Shown here: piece after piece, positions 35,569 through 44,494 of the stretch
Layout: the number at the start of each line of letters is the position of its first letter
How positions within the stretch are numbered: the stretch's first letter is position 1
The notes under the pieces: generated by a model
What the model was told of the DNA's origin: nothing
Seen by the model: only the letters and a program-made list of their open reading frames with translations
The model's database searches: none
Made by a program: the position numbers and the translations under genes
Source: Mannheimia haemolytica
GTDB lineage: Bacteria > Pseudomonadota > Gammaproteobacteria > Enterobacterales > Pasteurellaceae
Length of the DNA: 64,000 bases
Reading direction: 5' to 3'
NCBI RefSeq assembly: GCF_004342115.1
Contig: NZ_SMAC01000003.1
Span: forward strand, 1 to 64,000

Positions 35569-36753
35569 TTATAAGTAAATAGCTTGCTGAATAAGCTGCT
35601 TTTTCACAAAAGGCAGCTGGTTGGTTAGGCTTAAACCAATTCCTCTGAATAATTTTTTAAGCGGGTGATTGCCGTCAAATAGCTGTTTTAATCCTTCCAT
35701 TGTGGCTAATAATTTCATCGCTTGGGCTTTACGCTCACGTTCAAATTGGCGTAAATGGCGGTATTCACCAATATCTTGGTTGTTTACCAACTGTTTTTGG
35801 ATTTCGTTTGCCAGCGTTCTGGCATCGGCAAAGCCTAAATTGACACCAAGTCCCGCCAATGGGTGAATGGTATGAGCGGCATCACCAATCAACGCAATAC
35901 GAGGTTGGGCAAAGTCACGGCAGAAGCGTGCTGCAAGCGGGTAAATTTCACGCAAACTTTGCACTTCACATAAGCCAAGCTGATTATCGAAGGCAATCGT
36001 TAAGGCTTTATTAAATTCGGCTTCGCTTGCATTTTTTAATTCATTGGCTTTGTTTGGTGGCAGCGACCAAACAATCGAGCAGAGATGCTCATCTGCCATT
36101 GGCAGAAAAGCAAAAATGCTATCTTCAGCAAAGATTTGACGAGCGGTTTTGCCGTGCTTTTCGGTTGTTTTGACATTACAGACTAAGGCGGTATGTTGAT
36201 AATCTTTACTGGTAAGCGGCATTTTCATCTGGTTACGCACCCACGAATTTGCACCGTCTGCCCCGACAACCAATTTAGCAGACAGCATTTCGCCGTTATC
36301 TAAGGTTAAAAATGCCCCGTTTTCGCTCACGCCCAGAGTTTGGGGGGCGGCGATAATATATTCTACATTAGCTTGTTGAGAAACCTGTTGCCACAATGCG
36401 TGTTGAATCACCGCATTTTCCAAAATAAAGCCAAGTTGTGAAAGTCCTAATTGCTTGATTTCATTATCATTATTATCAAAATGGATATTGGCAAAGCTGT
36501 CTTTTTCCCACACTTTCATTTCGGTGTAAGGAGAAAGGCGTTGAGCCGGAATGTGTTGAAAAGCACCAATCTGTTCCAGTATTTTTTGGCTTGAAGCATT
36601 AATCGCACTTACACGGTGGTAAATCGTATCGGCATCAAATTTGGGCGTGTTTTTCTCAATAATTTTAATTTGGCAATCGACATCTTTGAGCAGTCCGGCA
36701 AGAGCCAGCCCAACCATACCGCCGCCAACAATAACAATATCTGCGGATTTCAT
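35569..36753 (-). CDS. ubiI: 2-octaprenylphenol (C5) hydroxylase, FAD-dependent
   Basis: A 394-residue aromatic monooxygenase of the UbiH/UbiF/UbiI family. N-terminal FAD dinucleotide motif VIVGGGMVGLALAGLL, middle VVGADGANSWVRN and C-terminal GDAAHTIHPLAGLGVNLG. Sequence around RVSAINASSQKIL and FLPMADEHLCSIVWSLPP is closest to E. coli VisC/UbiI, which hydroxylates C5 of the ubiquinone ring. The start at 36753 (MKSADIVIVGGG) is the family start; the upstream extension crosses a repeat element and is rejected. Confidence 0.88.
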   Translation of the reverse strand: MKSADIVIVGGGMVGLALAGLLKDVDCQIKIIEKNTPKFDADTIYHRVSAINASSQKILEQIGAFQHIPAQRLSPYTEMKVWEKDSFANIHFDNNDNEIKQLGLSQLGFILENAVIQHALWQQVSQQANVEYIIAAPQTLGVSENGAFLTLDNGEMLSAKLVVGADGANSWVRNQMKMPLTSKDYQHTALVCNVKTTEKHGKTARQIFAEDSIFAFLPMADEHLCSIVWSLPPNKANELKNASEAEFNKALTIAFDNQLGLCEVQSLREIYPLAARFCRDFAQPRIALIGDAAHTIHPLAGLGVNLGFADARTLANEIQKQLVNNQDIGEYRHLRQFERERKAQAMKLLATMEGLKQLFDGNHPLKKLFRGIGLSLTNQLPFVKKQLIQQAIYL

Positions 36754-36763
36754 AAAATCAAAT

Positions 36764-36831
36764 GTAGGGGCGGTGCCCTGTGCCCGCCCTAAAATAGTTG
36801 AAATGAGGGCTGGCACAGGACCAGCCCCTAC
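36764..36831. repeat. Imperfect GC-rich inverted repeat (REP/MITE-like)
   Basis: One arm, 36764-36790, begins GTAGGGGCGGTGCCCTGTG. The other, 36806-36831, ends CAGGACCAGCCCCTAC. The two are imperfect inverted copies joined by an AT-rich spacer. The composition is far more GC-rich than the surroundings. It fills the ubiI-rapZ gap and resembles dispersed palindromic elements; only one copy is visible here. Confidence 0.6.
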
Positions 36832-36835
36832 TTAT

Positions 36836-37699
36836 TTAAGATGTTTTTTTATGGTGTTTTTCCAAACTTTTATGCCGAACTTGCACATTTTTGCCTTTTG
36901 CTTGGAAATATTTTGCCAGTTGCTCGGCAATAAATACGGAACGATGTTTTCCACCAGTGCAACCAATCGCAATAGTCAGGTAGCTACGGTTATTTTGTTC
37001 CAACATCGGCAGCCACATTTCTAAATAATTGCGGGTTTGGTAAATAAAATTATGCACTTCGGTTTGGCGTTCTAAGAAATCAATCACCGGTTGCTCTAAG
37101 CCTGTCATTGGGCGAAGCTCCGGATTCCAATGTGGGTTCGGTAAAAAGCGAACATCAAAAACGTAATCGGAATCGGCAGGTAAGCCGTATTTAAAACCGA
37201 ATGATTGGAAAATAATTTTAAGCTCTTTTTCGGTTGAGCCTTGCAGTATTTGGCGAAGATTTTCCGCTAATTCGTGCGAAGAAAGATGACTGGTGTCAAT
37301 AATATAATTTGCATTTTGCACCAAAGGCTCAAGCAATTTTTGTTCCAAATCCAATGCACCTTCTAACGAGAGATCGTCTTGGGTGGAAAGCGGGTGGATT
37401 CGGCGGGAATCGCTATAACGGCGGATTAAGGTATTGCGTTCGCAATCTAAAAAAATCAGCTTAGCATTTAAAGGCTCAAGCTGGGTAAGCAATTCTTCAA
37501 TCGCATTAGGCGTATTCGGTAAATTACGAATATCTAAGCTGATGACTGCCGAACGATTTTCTTGAGTAAGGTAGTAGGTTAAGGTTGGAATTAAAGGTAA
37601 AGGGATATTATCCACGCAGTAATAACCTGCATCTTCTAATGCTCTTAATGCTACCGATTTACCAGAGCCTGAGCGTCCGCTTATAATGATTAATTCCAT
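36836..37699 (-). CDS. rapZ: RNase adapter protein RapZ
   Basis: A 287-residue P-loop protein: Walker A GRSGSGKS at residues 8-15, [11 protein letters not shown], and the conserved C-terminal [19 protein letters not shown]. In enterobacteria RapZ guides RNase E to the sRNA GlmZ and so controls glucosamine-6-phosphate synthesis. Whether GlmY/GlmZ equivalents exist here is unknown. It is 12 bases downstream of ptsN in the lptCAB-ptsN-rapZ cluster. Confidence 0.94.
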   Translation of the reverse strand: MELIIISGRSGSGKSVALRALEDAGYYCVDNIPLPLIPTLTYYLTQENRSAVISLDIRNLPNTPNAIEELLTQLEPLNAKLIFLDCERNTLIRRYSDSRRIHPLSTQDDLSLEGALDLEQKLLEPLVQNANYIIDTSHLSSHELAENLRQILQGSTEKELKIIFQSFGFKYGLPADSDYVFDVRFLPNPHWNPELRPMTGLEQPVIDFLERQTEVHNFIYQTRNYLEMWLPMLEQNNRSYLTIAIGCTGGKHRSVFIAEQLAKYFQAKGKNVQVRHKSLEKHHKKTS

Positions 37700-37711
37700 A
37701 TTTCCTCAGTA

Positions 37712-38224
37712 TTATTCTTCATCTTTTAGGTGATTATCAGCATACACCAAAATTTGCCAAATATCTTCTGCGGATTCAGCTGCTCGGAGCTGTTTTAATA
37801 ACGATTTATCGGTAAGTTTCTGTGCAATTGCAGGTAGGCAACTTTTATACTGTTCGCAGCTATTTTCCGGAAACATCATTGCATAAATTAAATCCACTTC
37901 TTTGTTGTCTTGGGCTTCGTAGTCAATCGCTTCTTCCAGCTGTAAAAAGACCGCAATCGGTTTAGTCAGCTCAATATCACCGCAAGCGGGCAATTTTGCA
38001 TGAGGAAGTGCAATGCCTTGATTTAAGCCGGTTGTGCCTAACTTTTCACGTTTAAATAAATTGCCAAAGCATTCAATAGGGCAGAGTGCTTCAGATTGCT
38101 GTTCGGTTTGGTTGATTGATTCAGCCACGATTTTACCCACGAGTTCTAACGCTCGTTTTTTACTTGAAATCAGTACACCTTGGCGAACATTTTCAGGGCT
38201 TAGAAATTCGGTTAGTTTTGTCAT
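37712..38224 (-). CDS. ptsN: Nitrogen-PTS EIIA component PtsN
   Basis: A 170-residue EIIA-Ntr protein with the phosphorylatable histidine at about residue 75 in GIALPHAKLP. It regulates potassium and metabolic processes in E. coli through its phosphorylation state. Classically it lies between hpf and rapZ downstream of rpoN; here rpoN and hpf are absent and ptsN follows lptB directly. Confidence 0.92.
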   Translation of the reverse strand: MTKLTEFLSPENVRQGVLISSKKRALELVGKIVAESINQTEQQSEALCPIECFGNLFKREKLGTTGLNQGIALPHAKLPACGDIELTKPIAVFLQLEEAIDYEAQDNKEVDLIYAMMFPENSCEQYKSCLPAIAQKLTDKSLLKQLRAAESAEDIWQILVYADNHLKDEE

Positions 38225-38243
38225 AATTTTTCATCTAAAGATG

Positions 38244-38264
38244 AAATCCCCAAAGAGGGGATTT
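38244..38264. terminator. Weak hairpin between lptB and ptsN
   Basis: The stem AAATCCCC / GGGGATTT has a five-base loop and abuts the lptB stop. It could reduce but probably not abolish read-through into ptsN-rapZ. Confidence 0.4.
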
Positions 38265-38265
38265 T

Positions 38266-38991
38266 TTAGAGTTTGAATTGATCGCCTAAATAAACACGTT
38301 TTACATCAGGGTTTTCAAGCACTTGCTGTGGTGTGCCGCTGGCAATCATTTCGCCGCTACCGACAATGTAGGCTCTTTCACATACATCTAGAGTTTCACG
38401 TACGTTATGGTCGGTAATCAATACCCCTAAACCACGCTCTTTTAAATTGACGATAATTTTTTTAATATCAATTACCGAGATTGGGTCAACCCCAGCAAAA
38501 GGTTCATCTAACAGAATAAATTTCGGGTTCGCTGCTAATGCTCGGGCAATTTCCACACGGCGGCGTTCACCACCTGAAAGTGATTGACCTAAACTATTGC
38601 GAATATGCTCAATATGGAATTCTGTAATCAGCTCTTCGGCACGCTCTTTACGCTGTTTATCATTGATATTTTTACGCACTTGTAATACCGACATTAAGTT
38701 ATCGTACACACTTAAACGGCGGAAAATAGATGCTTCTTGCGGTAGATAGCCAATCCCTTGTTTTGCTCTGTCGTGCATTGGTAGTGTGCTGATATCTTGG
38801 TCGTCAATACGAATTGTGCCGTGGTCGTGGCGAACCAAACCCACAACCATATAGAAAGTGGTGGTTTTACCTGCGCCGTTCGGACCGAGCAAGCCCACGA
38901 TTTCACCTGATTTGACATTCAGGCTGACGTCTTTTACCACTTGGCGTTGTTTATAGCTTTTTGCTAAATGTTCGGCATAAAGCACAGACAT
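38266..38991 (-). CDS. lptB: LPS export ABC transporter ATP-binding protein LptB
   Basis: A 241-residue ABC ATPase with [24 protein letters not shown] and [12 protein letters not shown], the LptB spelling. It powers extraction of LPS by LptFG and passage through LptC and LptA. It follows lptA by 11 bases. Confidence 0.95.
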   Translation of the reverse strand: MSVLYAEHLAKSYKQRQVVKDVSLNVKSGEIVGLLGPNGAGKTTTFYMVVGLVRHDHGTIRIDDQDISTLPMHDRAKQGIGYLPQEASIFRRLSVYDNLMSVLQVRKNINDKQRKERAEELITEFHIEHIRNSLGQSLSGGERRRVEIARALAANPKFILLDEPFAGVDPISVIDIKKIIVNLKERGLGVLITDHNVRETLDVCERAYIVGSGEMIASGTPQQVLENPDVKRVYLGDQFKL

Positions 38992-39002
38992 ATCATTTAA
39001 CC

Positions 39003-39509
39003 TTATTTTTTCTTGTTATCTTGAAGTTCATTTGGAATTAGCACGGTTTTCACTCGGGTTTTACCGCCACTGGTAGCTTTAAGTTGTTGTTTTTTCACAT
39101 CATAGGTAATTTTATTGGCTTTAATAAAGCTACCTTGTTGTTTGAGTTCCGCATTGCCAATCAGCGTTAAAAATTCAGAGTTTAAATCATAATGAACGCT
39201 GTTGCCTTTACCGTTTACCGGTTTACCGTTATCTAAGGTTTGTTGGAATGTTACAGGTGAGCCTGTAGCGTCAATAGTTTCTTTTTTACCTTCTTGACGG
39301 GTAATTTTGACGTTTGCTGCGGTCACTTTAATCGACCCTTGAGTGATAACGACATTATCGCTAAAGGTCACGATATTGTTAGTCATATCTAACGATTGGC
39401 TACCTGAATCAATATTAATCGGCTGATCGGTATCGCCTTTTAGAGCATAAGCGGAAAAGCTGCTACCCAGTAACACGCTCACTAAAATAGATTTAAACAT
39501 TAATTTCAT
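39003..39509 (-). CDS. lptA: LPS transport periplasmic protein LptA
   Basis: A 168-residue precursor with signal peptide ([18 protein letters not shown]) and an OstA-like beta-jellyroll domain ([30 protein letters not shown]). It forms the periplasmic bridge for LPS. ATG 39509 has AAGGAA seven bases upstream; the ATG three codons later is possible. The tail is Lys-rich. Confidence 0.92.
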   Translation of the reverse strand: MKLMFKSILVSVLLGSSFSAYALKGDTDQPINIDSGSQSLDMTNNIVTFSDNVVITQGSIKVTAANVKITRQEGKKETIDATGSPVTFQQTLDNGKPVNGKGNSVHYDLNSEFLTLIGNAELKQQGSFIKANKITYDVKKQQLKATSGGKTRVKTVLIPNELQDNKKK

Positions 39510-39532
39510 TGTTATTCCTTGTTCCAAGCAAA

Positions 39533-40117
39533 TTATTCTTTGGTTTCTTGAATAATGGTCGGTTCAATGTAAGATTTTACATCTTTTTGCAAAGTCGCAA
39601 CTTGTTGTTTTAAGTTACCTTTTAATCCAACCCCCGTTGTAGTAAAACCGGAACCTATCGATTTGACCGTACTTTCGGTAAAAATATCCTGTGTATTTAA
39701 ATCAACAGTTAACGTATCGGTAGTGATTTGTTGCAAACGTGATGCAGGATCTAATGCAACAAGTTTGATATTACCTTTTAAATTTAACATTTTTTCTTTG
39801 GTAATTTCTGCATAATCGGCACTGACTTTCCACTGTTTTTGCGTCGACTCTTTGGCAAAAAGCTCAATAAAAGGTTTAAAAAACTCAGTACGCTCAGTAG
39901 ACTCATAGCGTTTAATTTCAGTAGCTTGAGCGAAATATTGTGGGTTTCCTTTTAGATCATAGACCGTGGTGGACATTTTATTCCCCACATATTCAGGCTG
40001 TCCTTCCTTTTTAATAAGCTGATCAAGCCCCGTATTCTCTTTCTCTTGTAAGCTGTAATACCAGCCACCAAGTACGGCAACAATAATCAGTAAAATAACG
40101 GTTAAACGTTTGTTCAT
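39533..40117 (-). CDS. lptC: LPS export protein LptC
   Basis: A 194-residue inner-membrane-anchored protein: one N-terminal helix (LTVILLIIVAVLGGWYYSL), then an OstA-like periplasmic domain (PEYVGNKMSTTVYDLKGNP; FFKPFIELF). It hands LPS from LptBFG to LptA. The frame upstream of 40117 lacks a start signal and is rejected. First gene of the cluster lptC-lptA-lptB-ptsN-rapZ; the kdsD/kdsC genes usual upstream in E. coli are absent. Confidence 0.92.
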   Translation of the reverse strand: MNKRLTVILLIIVAVLGGWYYSLQEKENTGLDQLIKKEGQPEYVGNKMSTTVYDLKGNPQYFAQATEIKRYESTERTEFFKPFIELFAKESTQKQWKVSADYAEITKEKMLNLKGNIKLVALDPASRLQQITTDTLTVDLNTQDIFTESTVKSIGSGFTTTGVGLKGNLKQQVATLQKDVKSYIEPTIIQETKE

Positions 40118-40212
40118 AATCCAAAAATAATCTAAAAATAGTGTTTGATTGTAGCACAGATTTGAATAGGGATATAGTACAGCGTAAAAAGTGCAAAAAA
40201 GTGAGAAAAAAT

Positions 40213-40246
40213 AACCGCTTGTAGGGCTAAAAACTGACAAGCGGTT
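40213..40246 (-). terminator. Paired-uptake-signal terminator after xthA
   Basis: AACCGCTTGT (40213-40222) / ACAAGCGGTT (40237-40246), followed on the minus strand by TATTTTTTCT. It lies 25 bases past the xthA stop. Confidence 0.8.
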
Positions 40247-40270
40247 GAAAACTCAGATTTTTTTGCAACT

Positions 40271-41074
40271 TTATTTAAAGGTTGCCCAAACAGGGGAGTG
40301 GTCAGACGGTTTTTCCATTGCTCGAATGTCTAAATCAATGCCTGTTTCCACGCAACGCTCAGCAAGTGATTTTGAAGCAAGAATTAAATCAATACGCAAG
40401 CCACGATTATCATCAAAACCTTTTGAACGGTAGTCAAACCAAGAGAACTTATCGTTCACGTCTGGGTTGCCTGCACGGAAAGTATCAACCAAGCCGTAGC
40501 TGTATAAGCGATCTAGCCATTCACGCTCTTCGGGTAAGAATGAACATTTACCGTCACGCAGCCAGCGTTTGCGGTTTGGCTCGCCGATGCCGATATCCAA
40601 ATCAGTCGGGCTGATGTTCATATCGCCCATAATAATAATCGGATTTTCCGGCTTTAATTCGCTTTCCAAGTAGTTCTGCAAATCAGCATAGAATTTTTGT
40701 TTTGCCGGGAATTTGGTTTCGTGGCTGCGATTTTCCCCCTGTGGGAAATAGCCGTTTAATACGGTTAGCACGCCGAAATCGGTCTCGATATCCGCCATAA
40801 TCATTCGTTTTTGAGCATCAAGCACATCTGTCGGGAAGCCTTTACGCACCGCTATAGGCTCTTTTTTAGTCAGTAATGCCACGCCGTAATGACCTTTCTG
40901 CCCGTGGTGGAAAACGTGGTAGCCCAAGTGATTGACTAAATCGTAAGGGAAGTCTTCATCAGCGACTTTGATTTCTTGTAAACCGAGTACATCAGGCTGG
41001 TGTTTTTCGATAATAGCTTCCAGTTGATGTGGTCTGGCTCGTAATCCGTTGATATTAAAAGAAATAAATTTCAT
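40271..41074 (-). CDS. xthA: Exodeoxyribonuclease III
   Basis: A 267-residue AP endonuclease/3'-5' exonuclease of base-excision repair. Motifs: [18 protein letters not shown] at the start, the metal-binding Glu in [20 protein letters not shown], and SDHSPVWA at the C-terminus with the catalytic Asp-His. Length matches E. coli ExoIII (268). Start 41074 is the canonical MKFISFN; the extension upstream is rejected. Confidence 0.96.
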   Translation of the reverse strand: MKFISFNINGLRARPHQLEAIIEKHQPDVLGLQEIKVADEDFPYDLVNHLGYHVFHHGQKGHYGVALLTKKEPIAVRKGFPTDVLDAQKRMIMADIETDFGVLTVLNGYFPQGENRSHETKFPAKQKFYADLQNYLESELKPENPIIIMGDMNISPTDLDIGIGEPNRKRWLRDGKCSFLPEEREWLDRLYSYGLVDTFRAGNPDVNDKFSWFDYRSKGFDDNRGLRIDLILASKSLAERCVETGIDLDIRAMEKPSDHSPVWATFK

Positions 41075-41117
41075 TGATAATCCTAATCGTAGGGTTTGCA
41101 AAATAAAGAAGAAAATA

Positions 41118-41144
41118 GACCGCTTGTAATGGCTACAAGCGGTC
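41118..41144 (-). terminator. Paired-uptake-signal terminator after the NhaC-like gene
   Basis: The 11-bp stem GACCGCTTGTA / TACAAGCGGTC with a five-base loop is followed on the minus strand by TATTTTCTTC, 31 bases past the stop. Confidence 0.8.
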
Positions 41145-41174
41145 ATTTTTAGCAAAATTTTTGCATATTATAGC

Positions 41175-42551
41175 TTAAAGTGTCATTGCTGCAATCCAAC
41201 CGAACACTAATAATGGAAGATTAAAGTGGATAAAGGTTGGTACTACAGAATCCCAAATGTGATCGTGTTTACCATCTGCATTCAAACCGGAGGTTGGACC
41301 TAGTGTGGAATCTGATGCCGGAGAACCTGCATCACCAAGTGCAGCAGCAACACCGACAATCGCCATTGTTGCTAGTGGCGAAAAACCAAATGAAACACAA
41401 AGTGGTACATAAATTGAGGTAATGATCGGCACTGTGGAGAATGAAGAGCCGATCCCCATCGTAATAAATAAACCAACGACTAACATTAACAATGCAGCCA
41501 TTTCTTTTGATGAAATCACATCACGCAGGCTTTCAACCAACGCTGGCACGCCACCGGTTGAATTGACGACACCGGCAAAGCCAGAAGCAGCAATCATTAC
41601 AAAACCAATCATCGCCATTAAACGTAAACCAGCTTGGAAGACATCGTTACTTTCTTTCAATCTAAACACACCACCTAAGGCAAAAATAGCTAGCCCGACT
41701 AAACCACCAATAATGGTCGAATTTGTTGCCAATTGCACTGAACAGGTTGCAATAATGGCTAAAATACTAATGCCGATATGGAATGGTTTGACATTTGCGA
41801 CACGAGCTTCAATATCATCTGAGGTTGGCTCAGGTTTATCTTCAATATAGACACGAGGTTTGCGATACGACACAAAGAAAGCAAATAATAGACCTAAGAT
41901 CATACCTGATACAGGGATTAACATCGCTTTGGTCATTTCCGCTGTGGTAGTCACTAATTGGAACGGTTCACCTGCTTGGTTGATATTTTTAACTAAGATG
42001 CTTTCAATAAAGATCTGCCCGAAACCCGCCGGAATTAACATATAAGTAGCAGTTAAACCAAAGGTTAAAGCACAGGCTACTGCACGGCGGTCAATTTGCA
42101 ATTTATTCATTACGCTTAATAGTGGCGGAATTAAAATAGGAATAAAGGCAATATGAATCGGGATTAAGTTTTGTGATGACATCGCAAACGCCACTAACAC
42201 AAATAATACGATGTATTTAAACCAAGTGACAGAGCGACCAGACGGGCTGTGACCAAAGGATTTGATCACTTTATAGGCTAATAAATCGGTCACGCCTGAT
42301 TTTGATAGAGCTACGGCAAACGCACCAAGAACGGCATAGTTCATAGCAGTTTCCGCACCCCCACCTAAACCACCAGTAAAACTTTTTATTGTTTTTTCCA
42401 ATGCTTCGGTAAATCCAGCCTCTTCTACACCAAGATTACCGATTAGACCGCAAGTAAGGGCAGAAATAATAAGTGCGATTACTACATTAATTCTAAGCAA
42501 GCTTAGGATTAACAGCACGATAATCGAAATAAAGACTTCGTTTGATAACAT
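41175..42551 (-). CDS. Na+/H+ antiporter-family transporter (NhaC/YuiF-like)
   Basis: A 458-residue polytopic protein with about 11-12 transmembrane helices of the Na+/H+ antiporter superfamily (PF03553 type). Conserved blocks include [37 protein letters not shown] and [20 protein letters not shown]. Related proteins include Bacillus YuiF, considered an amino-acid permease, and uncharacterised Haemophilus transporters. Either Na+ efflux or amino-acid exchange is possible; the sequence does not decide. Monocistronic and divergent from yidE. Confidence 0.75.
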   Translation of the reverse strand: MLSNEVFISIIVLLILSLLRINVVIALIISALTCGLIGNLGVEEAGFTEALEKTIKSFTGGLGGGAETAMNYAVLGAFAVALSKSGVTDLLAYKVIKSFGHSPSGRSVTWFKYIVLFVLVAFAMSSQNLIPIHIAFIPILIPPLLSVMNKLQIDRRAVACALTFGLTATYMLIPAGFGQIFIESILVKNINQAGEPFQLVTTTAEMTKAMLIPVSGMILGLLFAFFVSYRKPRVYIEDKPEPTSDDIEARVANVKPFHIGISILAIIATCSVQLATNSTIIGGLVGLAIFALGGVFRLKESNDVFQAGLRLMAMIGFVMIAASGFAGVVNSTGGVPALVESLRDVISSKEMAALLMLVVGLFITMGIGSSFSTVPIITSIYVPLCVSFGFSPLATMAIVGVAAALGDAGSPASDSTLGPTSGLNADGKHDHIWDSVVPTFIHFNLPLLVFGWIAAMTL

Positions 42552-42768
42552 TGTGTTTGATCCTTAGGTTATTTAAATAATTGTTTAATTTACTGTAAAA
42601 AAAAGTATTGTCGAGAATTTTTTTTAAATTCAGGAACTTTTTTGAAGTTCATCTTGGAGTAATACTATCAATATTTTATTTTTTTGACATAGATCTCATT
42701 TTTCGTTTTTGAGATTTGGTAGAATTGGATACCATTTTTGAGGTATTTCATATTAAAGAGAGGCTGTA

Positions 42769-44430
42769 ATGAGCGAAATTGCACTTACTGTCAGTTTATT
42801 ATCTTTAGTGGCCGTTCTAGGCTTATGGATTGGCCATATTAAAATCAGAGGCGTGGGGCTAGGTATAGGGGGAGTGTTATTTGGTGGGCTGTTTGTCTCC
42901 CATTTTATGGCGCAATTCGATGTGAAGCTCGATGCCCATACGCTTCATTTTATTCAAGAGTTCGGGCTGATTTTATTTGTTTATTCAATTGGAATTCAAG
43001 TAGGACCTGGATTCTTTGCCTCACTAAAACATTCTGGCTTAAAACTCAATGGTTTTGCGGTACTGATTGTACTGATTAGCGGTATTTTAGTTATTCTTAT
43101 TCATAAATTCTTCAATGTTCCTTTGCCTGTGATTTTAGGCATTTTCTCCGGGGCTGTAACCAATACCCCTTCTTTAGGAGCAGGTCAACAGGTATTGGCT
43201 GAGTTAAGCGCTGAGAGTGTAACTGAAATTATGGGAATGAGTTATGCGATTGCTTACCCGTTCGGCATTATCGGAATTCTACTTTCAATGTGGCTGATTC
43301 GGATTTTATTTCGAATCAATATTGAGGCGGAAGCAGAGGCTTTTAACAAACAGCAAAATAGAGGTAAAGATCAACTTAGTACCTTAAATGTCCGTCTGAC
43401 TAATCCAAATATTCACGGTTTAGCGTTGAAACAAATTCCTGATTTTAATTTGCACGAAGTAGCTTATTCACGCTTAAAACGGGGGAATGAGCTTTCTATT
43501 CCACGTGTAGATACGATTCTACAGATAGGAGATATTTTACACTTAGTAGGTGAAGAATCCTCATTACGAAAAATGCAGATTATTTTAGGTGAGGCAGTAG
43601 ATGTATCTGTCTCAACCAAAGGCACGATTTACCGTTCTGAACGTGCTGTAGTGACGAATGAAAAAGTCTTCGGGAAACAAATTCGTCAGCTAATGCTTAA
43701 AGGCAAATACGATGTTGTCATTTCTCGTTTAAATCGAGCCGGTGTAGAATTAGTACCAACAGGTGATATGACGTTACAATTTGGTGATGTTCTCAATTTA
43801 GTAGGGCGGCAAGCTGATATTGAAATGGTAATGACGATTATCGGCAATGCGCACTCAAAGTTGCAACAAGTCCAAATGTTGCCAATATTTATCGGGATCG
43901 GTTTGGGAGTATTACTTGGTTCTGTACCGATTTATTTACCGGGTTTCCCTGTTGCGTTAAAGCTGGGCTTGGCTGGTGGACCACTGGTGGTTGCTCTTAT
44001 TCTTGCAAGAATTGGTAGTTTCAGTAAACTCTACTGGTTTATGCCACCAAGTGCCAATCTTGCATTGCGTGAAATCGGTATTGTACTGTTTTTAGCGGTA
44101 GTTGGTTTAAAATCTGGCGGTAGATTTCTCGAAACGCTATTAAGCAGTGAGGGCGTTGAGTGGATATGCTATGGGGCGATTATTACTTTTGTTCCATTGA
44201 TGATAGCAGGATTGATTGCCAGAATGTATAACAAAGTAAACTATTTAACGATTTGTGGATTACTTGCCGGCTCAATGACTGATCCTCCAGCGCTTGCTTT
44301 TGCCAATGAAATTAAAGAGGGAAATGGCGCTGCAGCGTTATCCTATGCAACTGTTTACCCACTAGTAATGTTTTTGCGTATTATGCTACCTCAAGTGCTA
44401 GCGATTATGTTGTGGGTTTCAGGTGGATAA
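42769..44430 (+). CDS. yidE: YidE/AspT-family membrane transporter with two RCK-C domains
   Basis: A 553-residue protein, the same length as E. coli YidE. Residues ~1-180 and ~370-553 each contain five or six helices of the AspT/YidE duplication ([42 protein letters not shown]). Between them lie two TrkA-C domains (~residues 195-365: [34 protein letters not shown]) expected to sense a ligand. Family members AspT and YbjL exchange dicarboxylates or amino acids; the YidE substrate is not established. The 217-base upstream region has no motif I can assign apart from a likely -10 (TAGAAT). Confidence 0.93.
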   Translation: MSEIALTVSLLSLVAVLGLWIGHIKIRGVGLGIGGVLFGGLFVSHFMAQFDVKLDAHTLHFIQEFGLILFVYSIGIQVGPGFFASLKHSGLKLNGFAVLIVLISGILVILIHKFFNVPLPVILGIFSGAVTNTPSLGAGQQVLAELSAESVTEIMGMSYAIAYPFGIIGILLSMWLIRILFRINIEAEAEAFNKQQNRGKDQLSTLNVRLTNPNIHGLALKQIPDFNLHEVAYSRLKRGNELSIPRVDTILQIGDILHLVGEESSLRKMQIILGEAVDVSVSTKGTIYRSERAVVTNEKVFGKQIRQLMLKGKYDVVISRLNRAGVELVPTGDMTLQFGDVLNLVGRQADIEMVMTIIGNAHSKLQQVQMLPIFIGIGLGVLLGSVPIYLPGFPVALKLGLAGGPLVVALILARIGSFSKLYWFMPPSANLALREIGIVLFLAVVGLKSGGRFLETLLSSEGVEWICYGAIITFVPLMIAGLIARMYNKVNYLTICGLLAGSMTDPPALAFANEIKEGNGAAALSYATVYPLVMFLRIMLPQVLAIMLWVSGG

Positions 44431-44455
44431 AGATAGACATCAAGCATATAAGCCC

Positions 44456-44482
44456 AAAAGGCGACGGAAAGTCGCCTTTTTT
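44456..44482. terminator. Bidirectional terminator between yidE and malQ
   Basis: The perfect stem AAAAGGCGAC (44456-44465) / GTCGCCTTTT (44471-44480) has a T-run on one side and A-run on the other, between convergent genes. Confidence 0.9.
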
Positions 44483-44494
44483 CTTATCTAACTT

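Noticed and set aside
41422..41850. 142-codon frame opposite the NhaC-like gene
   Set aside because: It is a shadow ORF on the strand opposite a highly conserved membrane protein.
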